Shown here piece after piece: positions 37,726-49,811 of a DNA stretch of 64,000 nt (the stretch's first letter is position 1; every line of letters begins with the position of its first letter). Under the pieces are notes generated by a model. The model did no database searches, was not told where the DNA came from, and worked only from the letters and a program-made list of their open reading frames with translations. This DNA is from Plotosus lineatus (taxonomy: Eukaryota > Chordata > Actinopteri > Siluriformes > Plotosidae), in the NCBI GenBank assembly GCA_024760905.1, contig CM045729.1, forward strand, positions 7,480,163 through 7,544,162. The letters run 5' to 3'. The position numbers and the translations under genes are program-made.

Positions 37726-39834
37726 CACGCACATGTGTTTGTTTCTACACAGTACTGCGTAAATTAACTGTGAATGGATTTGTGGAACCGCATCAGAACA
37801 TGGAGGTGATGGTGAGTGTAAACACACACTCGTGCACACTCATGCACACACTCTCACAGTTACAAGCGTACCCTCACATAAACAAACATTCATGCACACA
37901 AACACACTCCCTCATATACACAAATACCCACGCATACACTCACAAACACAATCACACACCCTCACATTCAATCTCAATCTCACAGTCCCACCTACACACA
38001 CCCTCATATTCACAAACACACTTACCTACTTAGACCTTCCACCCCTCCTAGGACATAGGCTGTCAACAGCAGTCCTATAGCATCCCCTGTCCTGGGTGAG
38101 TGCTTCCAGTTGTGCCCAGGTATGGCCCATCTTCTTTGAGTCAGCCTCAAAGTTACATTGCCCAGTGTTTCTCGGCTGTCCTCTCTTCTGTTTATCCTGT
38201 GGGTTCCTTGTAAGAGCCTGCCTGGTCATGGTGGTGACTGGCTTTCGTAGCAAGTATCCGATCTATAACCATCTTCATCAGCAACTGGTTGGTTCTTTGC
38301 CAGTTTGTTGTTGAAGATGACTTCTGGCCAGCGGATCTGGAGGATTCTTCTGAGGCAGGTGTTAATGAAGGTCTGACCTCTTTTGATTGTTGTCTTGGTT
38401 ATCCTCCAGGTTTCTGCTCCATATAAGACAGATTTGACATTGGGGCTGAACAGCCTGATCTTTATTCACCATGAGAGGTCTCTAAAGCTCCAGATTTTCT
38501 TGAGTTGGATGAATGTCTCGCCTTGACTATCCATGCCTTGACATCTGCATCCTCCCTGTTGGTTTATGATGCTGCCCAGGTAGGTGAGGGTCTCCACCGG
38601 CTTTCTTTATGCTGCTTGCTTTATCTCTTCCTCTTCTTGCTTGCCACACTCCTGTCTTTACCTCAAAACTGGAATGCTGTAGTGCATTTCACAGCATCTT
38701 CCTGTCCACAATTTATCTTTATCCCCCCTCTGTCCTCTTCATGCAGTTCCTATAGGACTTGAAACTTGTTTCGAAGTGCAAGTCTGAAGTCTTCCTGGTT
38801 TTTTTACAGTCCCTCAGGAGGCTCACATTAAATCGCTGCCTTTTTGACGTGGACACCATCCAGTTCTTCTACAGCTTAAGTTTCAGATGAGCAACAAGAA
38901 GTTGGAGATCTGATGCAACATCAGCTCCTGTTGTCACTCTGACATCTTGAAATGATCTTCTGAATTCTTTGGAAATGTAGATGTGATTGATCTGATTCCC
39001 TGTGGGAATGGTATGATGATGCCCATGTGTTTATGTGGATCTTTTTGTCAGGAAAGCTGCCGCCTCCAATCACCAAATTGTTCAAGGTACAGAAATCAGC
39101 AAAGAATTCTCAATTCTCTTTCATCTCTTCCTGTACGTCCTTGTCCATCACATCTTCATATGTGGTGTTGTCACTTCCGATCTTGAGCCTGAAATCACCC
39201 ATGATGATGGTAACATCTCTCTCGGGGAAGGCCCCAACGATGTTCTAGAGCCTGTCAGAGAACAGGGCTTTGGGCTCATCCTCGTTGTCATTTGTTGGTA
39301 CAAAATTTTGTATGATGTTTAGCTTGAATATCTTGCTTCGGATCATTGCACGCATGAGGTTGTCAACCAATCATTGCATTCTGTGCAGTCTCAGACAGCA
39401 TGAGTACCACTCCATAAGTGTTTGGTGCATCCTTCTCTTCACATCCAGAGTACAGTAGCAGCTCATCTGTTAGTAGACGCTTCTGTCCTGATCCCGCCCA
39501 CCTCATCTTGCCTACTAGGGACAGTTTGTTGTTTCTCATTTCTGCTGCCACTTCTGCTGTCTTTCCTATTTTGTACATAGTCTTCACAGTCCATGTTTAA
39601 ATGGTGATGGTTCTGGATTACAGAAGGTTTGATCGGCCTTGTAGCTTCCATGGACTTGAAGCTTTCGCCTCACGGCTTTAGGCTATTTGAGGTTGTCAAA
39701 GGACCTTCCTCTTCCAGAAATATGGCGTGTTGAACTTTTGTTGATGTTCATGTGATTTTAGAGCTTAGGGTGGTTAACCTTACAGCCAACCTTTATCATT
39801 TTTTTATCCGCGCTTGGGACTAGCAAGATTGGAA

Positions 39835-39869
<35 letters not shown>

Positions 39870-39907
39870 TATATACACTAACAACAGATGCATAATATAC
39901 TTTCTCT

Positions 39908-39958
<51 letters not shown>

Positions 39959-40476
39959 GGGATTTCTGGGTGCTGTGTTCGACAGGTTGCGGCAGTTTTT
40001 AGAATGTTGTGAGTAAAAATTGTTTTTATTTAATCGTTTTGTTTGTGATTATTTTATGGTTTTACTTTTCAGAATTAATAAATTTATTCATATTTAAAGT
40101 GTACCTGAACCTCAGACTTAAAAAAATACATAAATAATGAAGCACATTATTTTTACTTTTTTAAGAGAATTTTTTTAAATGTAAATACAGTGGTACATCA
40201 CCTTACGAAATTAATCCGTTTCAGAGCCTTTTTCGTAAACTGGATTTTTCGTAATTTGAACTGAATTTTACATGTAAAACGTGTGATTCGTTCCAAGACC
40301 CCCAAAATTACCCCTAAACCCTTTTAAAATTATAAAAGCATACCTTTGAAGACTTCCTTCTGCTTCAATATCGTACCGATAGTAGACGGGTTTGGCCATA
40401 TTCCTTTGCGATATCACTCAACCACATGCCACGAACCCGATTCTTCTTTTCACTCGCACTGGCAATCACACACGTT

Positions 40477-40507
<31 letters not shown>

Positions 40508-43500
40508 TGACTATGTCTTCTTAGCAGAGTTATAATCTTACAAATGTTTATGCAAGGTTAAAAGCCTGAGCCAAAAGATAACGTTGCAATGAGCACACTT
40601 GAAAAACTCATGAAACAACAGGAACTTTGTCCTTTACACGAAAAGCATTATGGCTCCATAACAGCCAATGGGAGGGAGCTGCATCATCCTTCCTAGCCAA
40701 TGGGAGGCGAGCGGGGCGGGATGTTGGAAGATAGTCAATGGGAGAGCAGCTCATCCATTGTTTGAATGGCGCATTTAATGTGTTTCGTAAGGAGAACTTG
40801 TTTCGTATACAGAGACAAAAAATTTTGGAAAATGTTTTTCGTAATCTGGATTTTTCATTTGCTGGGACTATTGTAAGGTGAAGTACCACTGTACATTAAT
40901 GTAAATTGCAGAGTGTGTAATAGTAATATAAATGATTACTTTAAATGCTGAAGGAAAAGAGCTGAGATGATTTGTGTGGATATTTTTAGGTCGTGGCGTC
41001 AGTACAGGTGTTGCCTACAGAGAGAAACTGGAGAAGATCATCATCCTGTCCACTAAAGTTGTACGCTATGTTTTTCACTGCTTCACTCCTCATTTAAAAA
41101 TAATAATAATTACAGGGATCCCTCGCTACTTTGCGTTTCAATTCCTGGTGCTTCAGTGCATCGTGTTTTTTTTTTTTTTTTAAATAAATAAATAAATATT
41201 AATTGAATTTTAAAAAAAAAGGAAATTAAGAAAGAATAGGTGGATAAGTTAAGGAAAATGTCACAAAAACAAGTCCAATTATGCAAAAAAAACAAAAAAA
41301 AAACAAAAAACAAAAACCAGAAACCAACAAAAATCAACCCAAAATCTCACATCAAAACTACTTACATTGTTGCATATGCGTATGTGTCGTCTTCTCATGC
41401 AATACCATCTGTATGTGTGTGTATTTATATTTTATTTACATCTTCTGTTATTTTTTTAATGTTTAATTGTTATTATCAGCATTTATAGCATTGAATATGT
41501 ATTTATCGATATTATATACACATACATGTACGTATACGTCAGTTTGGGGGGAGTGATCCTACTTCGCAGATTTCGATGGTCGTGTGGGGATCTTGGTCCC
41601 AAGTAACCACGGAAAGTGAGGGATCCCCGCATTATTATGAGTATTACTGTAATTATTATTATTATTATTATTATTATAGCAAGAATAAAAATAAAGTAAC
41701 AAAAATGGGACAGTGGTGGCTTAGTGGTTAAGGCGATGGGTTACTGATCCGATAGTCAGCAGTTCAAGCCCCACTAACCGCTGTTGGGCCCTTGAACAAG
41801 GCCCTTAATCCTCAATTGCTTAGCTATATTTTTTTAAAATCTCTGGGTAAGAGCAGCTGCCAAATGCTGTAAATGTAATAATGTTTACCATTACAATAGT
41901 TATGATGACATTATTATTATTATTATTATTATTATTATAATTACAGGGATCCCTCACTTTCTGTGGTTAATTGGGACCAAGATCCCCACCTGACCATCGA
42001 AATCCTTGAAGTAGGATCACCGTTCGCCCCCCCCCCACTGACGTATACATACATGTAGATGTGTATATAATATCAATAAATACATATTCAATACTATAAA
42101 TCTATAAATGCTTATAATAACAATTAAACATTAAAAAAATAATGCAAAACATAAATAAAATATAAATACACACACATACAGACCCGCGTGTGTGCACACA
42201 CAGATACGCGTGCACACACTCGGATGCACAGTCACATAAAAATTTAAGTACTTTTTGATGAGGGGGTTGGGTTGGGGGTTTTTGGGGGGGGTTTGCATAA
42301 TTGGTCTTCTTTTGTGGCATTTTCATTAACTTTTCCTCTTTCTTTCTTCTTTCTCCCTTTCGGCTTTTTTCCCTTTTCTCGGGAGTCGCCACATTTGATT
42401 TGGCAGAGGTTTTTACTTCGCATGCCCTTCCTGTCACAACCTTTTGAGCAAAGGGACAGAAACACGCTGACGACTTTTGCGGCCTACTCTTTACGAAAGT
42501 CATAAACCGAAAAAGTCTCACCATAGACAGTGAAAGACATGACCCGCTTTTGATAACCCAGTTAGCTGCACTGGTGGGGACAGTGACAACCTTGTGGAGA
42601 GTGGGACTCGAACCACTGCCCCCTGATGCCAAAATCATCAGTATTAAAACAATAAAAGACCCGAAATATTTCAGTTGGTGTGCAATGAATCTAAAATATA
42701 TGAAAGTTTAATTTTTAAATAAATAAAATATATACTAGCCACATAAAGAAACAGGGGCAGTGGTGGTTTACTGGTATAGGGTGCTGGATCGCTGATCCAA
42801 AGGTTGTGGGTTCGAGTCCCACTCTCCACAAGGTTGTCCCGCCCCCCCCCCCCCCCCCCCCCCGTGCGGCTGACTGGGTTATCAAAGGCGGGCCATGTCT
42901 CTCACTGTCTATGGTGAGAGGTTCATGTAAAAGAACCATTGCTGACTTTCGTAAAGAGTAGCTGCAAAGTCGTCAGTGTTTCTGTCCCTTGCTAAAAAGG
43001 GTTGTGACAGGAAGGGCATCCGACGTAAAAACCTCTGCCAAATCAAAACGTGCAACTCCCAAGTAAAAGGGGAAAAAGCCGAAAGGAAGACAGACAGACA
43101 GCCACAGAAAGAAACTGTGCACATGAAAATTCAAAATATAAATTTTACAAACTTGTGTAGACACATCAGGATTAAAAACTTGAAGATTAGTGACATGTAT
43201 CCAACATGCATACACGTGCCACGTTCAGTGACGTCATTTAGTTTGTCCCGGGCACGTGCAATAAGTGTGCATCCCGTGTAGGTGATACCGTGCAAATAAA
43301 AAGCAGATGTCACTGTCACTTTGGAAAGCTGCCAACGGCAATTCAAAGGCATATCATGCCAAGGCTCACGTCACGTTGTGCAAACGTCACGAGGCCATTG
43401 GGATGATCCATGGAGGGATGTCTCAACAGCAAGTCGCTGCACATTTCCATTGCCACAGGAACACCATTTCTGCTCTTGTGAGACGCTACCGAACCACAAA

Positions 43501-43705
43501 TGACGTAATGTCACCGACAATGTCATTCCCTGACGCAATGTCACCGACAAGCTTGTGACGTCATTGTTATTGATTTTTCAAATGAAATTATCCCGACTTG
43601 TTATAGTCCGATGATCACTCTATTAAAGTATACAATTATCTTTTGCATTGTTGTCGTACTTTTCATTGATGATATTTTGACAATGCACAGTTTCTTTATG
43701 TGGCT

Positions 43706-43767
<62 letters not shown>

Positions 43768-44351
43768 TAAATTATTAAATGCTGATATATTATTTAAGAA
43801 TTTTTAGTGAAATAGTAAAAATTGAAATTTACTACAACCCCTGGCAAAAATTATGTCTCGGAGGATGTTCATTCAGTTGTTTAATTTTGCAGAAATAAAG
43901 CAGATCACAGACATGAAACAAAGCTAAAGTCATTTCAAATGGCAACTTTCTGGCTTTAAGAAACGCTAAAAGAAATCAATAATAAAAAAAAGTGGTAGTC
44001 AGTAATAGATACTTTTTTAGACTAAGCCGGGGAATAAATTATGGAATCACTAAATTTTGAGGAAAAAAATAAGGAATCACCCATTACAATTTCCAGTCCC
44101 AAAACTAACACCTGCATCAGATTCGATCTGCTCATTAGTCCGCAGTTAAACAGGAAGGATCACACCTTGGGGAATTGTCGCACCAAGTGGACTGACATGA
44201 ATCACGGCTCCAAAATGAGAGATGTCAATTGAAACAAAGGAGAGGATTATCAAACTTCTTAAAGAAGCAGTTAATGAATTAAAAAGTAAATAAAAACCTT
44301 AAAGAAATGATTTTCTGAAATTTAATCCACATGAGATTTGATTAATGAATA

Positions 44352-44405
<54 letters not shown>

Positions 44406-45137
44406 TACAGATCAGAGGTTACATGCGCTAGAATCTAAACCAAGGGGCTGGTCAGCTGCTCGCTGTGTATTATAGGACAGTGATGTAGTTAAAGAAAGTT
44501 CAGGATCCGTCTCGCTGTTCTGTGTGCTGATGTTGTTTTGGGATTCGTTTCAGTTCCTGGACTTCCTGGATATGCACCCGCACTCGTTTATCCCTCTGAT
44601 CCAGCGCTCGCTTGAGTTCTCCGTCTCCTTCGTGTTCGCTGAGCAGGGCGACGGCATCGTCTTCGAGCGCTTCATCGTCCAATGCATGAACCTCATCAAG
44701 ATGATCGTCAAGCACGATGCCTACAGACCTGCCAAAAACATTGAGGGTACTCGCTCCCACTCAGCCGCACCACTCACTCGCAGTCACACTGCTCGGGCCA
44801 CACTTCCCACTCGCGTCGCTCCCTCGCGCCACTCACGCCACTCCCTCGAGACACTCACTCACACCATTCGCACCACACATCGCACTCACTCACACTGCTC
44901 ACCCATCACACATGGGCCACTTACCTCCTTTACTCATTCACACCACTCACTTGAAGAACTTCCAGCACTTGTCCCACCGACTTGCACTACGAACGCAACT
45001 CACTCGCCGTACTAGTTTACCGAAACGCACTCGCATCACAGTTCTCATTCGCTCACATCACTCACTCACTCATACCATTCGCACCACACTTTCCGAGCGG
45101 AAAACTGGCCCCTGCCAACCCCCTGCCCGCGCACGCG

Positions 45138-45179
<42 letters not shown>

Positions 45180-45266
45180 ACTCACTCACCCCACTTACTC
45201 GCACCAACATTTTAAAACCGTACTATTTTGAACATTCAGGGCTTTGGTTTTATACAACTGATTCAG

Positions 45267-45311
<45 letters not shown>

Positions 45312-46838
45312 ACAGACAGTAAAGCAGAGAGTTTGGAGGCACACAGGATTAAGTCTGAGTTTTTCACACACGCGACTCTGACGGAGATATGCAAACGACT
45401 TGTCTCCAAATATTTCCTGTTAACAGAGGACGAGCTCAACATGTGGGAGGAGGATCCTGAGAGCTTCGGTATGTACAGCTAATCTACACAATGCCAGTCA
45501 CCACTGCGAGCACACTGTCACCAGAGATTGCCTGACGAGCGCCCATGCTCTGATCGCAACTAACGAGCGTCCGTGGTGTAATAACACCTAACGAGCACCC
45601 ATCGTCTGATAACACATAATGAGCACCCATGGTCTGTTGATGCTCAAAGAGCACCCGCGGTCTGATGACGCCTAACACAGGCATGTGATTCTTCCACGAA
45701 ATAATAGAATTCCAATTTTTTTTCATTGGCCCAGTTTAAAAAACAAAAAACAAGCCGAATTTGTCAAAATAACCTTTTCCGCTTCTATTCCGTTCCAAGT
45801 TTTGTATAAAATGACCTCTCTTGAGACCTTACTTATGACCTTACTTAAGACAATGACGTTATGACCTCTCTTGAAACATTACTGCTGATTGGCTGATGTT
45901 GATTGGCTGATGATTGGCTGATGATTAGCTGATGTTGAAACATGTACGTAGACATACAGACCACTTCCAATCTGTTGAGCTATTGAAAGGATGTTGGTGA
46001 TCGAGAGAAAAGATTCTGCTCGAATCAAAGAAATAGATAAAGGCGTGAAAAACAAGTTTAGGTGGGAATGGATGGAAAAAGAATCCGTAGCATTCGTAGG
46101 TAAAAAGAAGGTGACGAATTTGATCGGTGACTTCTTCTGCAAAATCGATCGACCTGGGAAGGCGTTGTGTACGTGGTGTAACGACACTATCGACTACGGT
46201 GGAAGGGCTTTTAAGGCGTTTTACTGCCACGTGAAAAGCAAGCAACATGTCAAAAAACTGGAATTAAGGAAAACAAATTATTCAATTGCCGGAAGATTCC
46301 AGAACCCTAAGGACTTAACCCTTGGTTTGCTTGTTCGACCAGAAACTTCTGTGCAAAGACGAGCACCCGCGGTCTGACCGCGCCTGACGAGCACCCGTGC
46401 TCTGATGACACCTGAGACTTTATTGTGGTGTAAAATGTGTGTCTGTCGTACACAGACTATAAATAAAATAGATAATAAATAAAAGTTGTTTTTATTTATC
46501 CTGATGTTGATGTGATGCTCGCTATGTTCATCTTGTTGACTTCCTGTATTTGCGGCGCGACTGAAGCGCCTGAAGACGCAGAACCCTGCAGCTCTGTGAG
46601 TCCAGACAGAACGAGGGAATGAAATCAAATTTCCTGAGAGTAGAATTTCACCGCTCGCTTTATTTATTTAATTTTGTGGTTATTACATCGAGTCTGAGAT
46701 GGAGCTCAGTGATGATCTGACGCGAGGCTGCACACTCGTTTCAAACACACCCTCACTTTTTCTTCTCTGTTTTTCCTTTCATCAGCGGTTGAGGAGACTG
46801 GAGGAGATTCGTGGAAATACAGCTTGCGAGTGAGTACA

Positions 46839-46889
<51 letters not shown>

Positions 46890-47114
46890 CACACACTCAC
46901 TCCCCTTCAGATCATCTGTATAAATGTTCTGAACTTTTTGAAGTGAATTCTGAAGCTGTCATATTTTTAAACTTTAAACACTAACGGTGTTGCCATGGCG
47001 ATTCACTTGAGCTGATGTACCAGTCAGTCCAGTACACACAGTGAACTCACATCAGACCTCGAATGGAGACGTGTTCTGTTTACTATTATAGTTAAACATG
47101 ATGCATTGTGTGTC

Positions 47115-47163
<49 letters not shown>

Positions 47164-47375
47164 ACAGCCATGTACAGAGGTTTTATTCCTTGACCTTTTT
47201 CACAACTACAGTCAGACTCTGACTCCAGTACTGCTGAACATGGTACACACACTACAAGGTGAGACTCACACACATACAATACAGAATAACACACACTACA
47301 GGGTAACACACGTGACACGAGCACATGTACACACACAATACAGAATAACACACATTGCAGGATCACACATACACA

Positions 47376-47422
<47 letters not shown>

Positions 47423-47509
47423 TACATTACATGGTAGCACCTTATGGAATCACACAACATTACAGGGTCACATGCACACACACAGTACATGATAACACAC
47501 ACACTACAG

Positions 47510-47545
<36 letters not shown>

Positions 47546-47656
47546 ATTACATTACATGGTAGCACCTTATGGAATCACACAACATTACAGGGTCACATGC
47601 ACACACACACACACACACACACACAGTACATGATGACACACACACTACAGGAAAAC

Positions 47657-47687
<31 letters not shown>

Positions 47688-47780
47688 TTACATTACATGG
47701 TAGCACCTTATGGAATCACACAACATTACAGGGTCACATGCACACACACAGGACATGATAACACACACACTACAGGAAAA

Positions 47781-47849
<69 letters not shown>

Positions 47850-47902
47850 ATTACATTACATGGTAGCACCTTATGGAATCACACAACATTACAGGGTCAC
47901 AT

Positions 47903-47936
<34 letters not shown>

Positions 47937-48048
47937 CATGATGACACACACACTACAGGAAAACACACACACACACACAAACACACACAGTACAGGATCA
48001 CACATTACAAGATAACACACACATGACACGGTAACACGCACCACAGGA

Positions 48049-48115
<67 letters not shown>

Positions 48116-49302
48116 GCGCGCACTACAACGGGAGACACACATGTAAACCACCTCTGGGTCTTAATCCAATAAATTGTTCGTTTTCTCTCACACTCCCCCT
48201 CTTTCTTTCACTCCCCCCTCACTCCTTCTTCTCTCTCACCCCCTCACTCCCCCTTAAACCCCCCTTTCTGTCACCCCCTTACTCCTCCTTTTCTCTCAAA
48301 CGCCCCTCACCCCCACTCCTCCGTCTCTCTCACACTTCCGTCTTTCTCTCACTCCCCCTCACACTCCCCCTCACTCCTCCTTCTCTCTTCCACTCCCCCT
48401 CTTTCTCTCACTCCTCCGTCTCTCTCTCCCTCCCTCACCCCCTCACACACCCCCTCTCTCACTCACTCCTCTCCTCTCACACTCCCTCTCTCTTTCACGC
48501 CCCTCTCCCTCAACTCCCCTTCACTCCTCCCTTCCTTCTATCACTTCCCCTCTCTCTTTCCCTCACTCCCTCTCTTTCTCACTTTTTCTCTTTCTCTCCT
48601 TCTCGTACCCTCCTCTGTCTCGCTCCCTCTATTTCTCTCCCTCACACTCCCCCGCTTTCTCTCTCCCTCACTCCCCTAATTCACCCTCTCCCCCTCTTTC
48701 TGTCTCCCTCTCATTCCCTCACCCCATCTCCCCGCCCCCTCTCTCAATTACCCTCTGTCTCTCTCCCTCTCCTTCACTCACCTCTCTGACTGTCTCTCTC
48801 GCCCTCATGCCCTCTCCCTCTCTCTCCCTTTCCCTCACTTAACTTTTTCTCTCCCTCACTACTTCTCTCTCCCTCTCCGTCTATCTCTCCCTCTATTCTT
48901 CTCTCTCCATCACTTCCCTCTCTCAATCACTCCCCTCTCGCTCCCTCTTTCTCTCTCTGTCTCTCTCCCTCAATCACCCCCTTTTCTCCACCCCGCCTCT
49001 CTCTCAGGTGTTAGTAATGTTGATGATCCACTGCAGATGCTGATAAAGGATTCAGGTAGGTCCGTTCGTCTCCCCCCATTGGGTTGTGTTGATCTGCCTG
49101 CAGTGTATTACTCTGACCTGTGTGTCTCTCTGCAGTGTATTACTCTGACCTGTGTGTCTCTCTGCAGTGTATAATGCAGTAGGATTGGCGGCGTACGAGC
49201 TGTTTGACAGCGTTGATTTTGATGAGTGGTTTAAAAATCAGCTGCTGATGGAGCTTCAGTATAACCACAGCAGGTAGTGTGAGACAGAGAGAAAAGGACA
49301 TG

Positions 49303-49336
<34 letters not shown>

Positions 49337-49475
49337 GTGTGTGTGAGTATGTTTGAAAGAGAGAGAGGAAGAGCGTATGAGGGGGAGGGAGTTGGGACTG
49401 CCCACCATGATCCAGGTGCTCACATGGGTCACACTGAGGTCTGAGTGAGGATCTGATTATCAATCGAGTGTCTCT

Positions 49476-49536
<61 letters not shown>

Positions 49537-49554
49537 CTCCCCATGCGTGTGTCT

Positions 49555-49609
<55 letters not shown>

Positions 49610-49751
49610 TTTAGCTATAAGGTAATCAGGAGGCGAGTGATCTGGTTGGTCGGTCAATGGATTGCTGTGAAGTTTAAATCGGAGTTGCGTCCTGTGTTGT
49701 ATGAAATAATCCTCAACCTTCTGCAGGACCCAGATCTCGTGGTGAGAACAT

Positions 49752-49811
<60 letters not shown>

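Noticed and set aside
40009..40016. Alternative donor GTAAAA four bases after the chosen exon 7 donor
   Set aside because: It would shift the frame into exon 8; TGTT|GTGAGT preserves it and matches the donor consensus better.
44524..45322. Frames extending ipo11 exon 9 into a Thr/His-rich protein
   Set aside because: They are read-through of the donor at 44747 into CACTCA-rich intron DNA.
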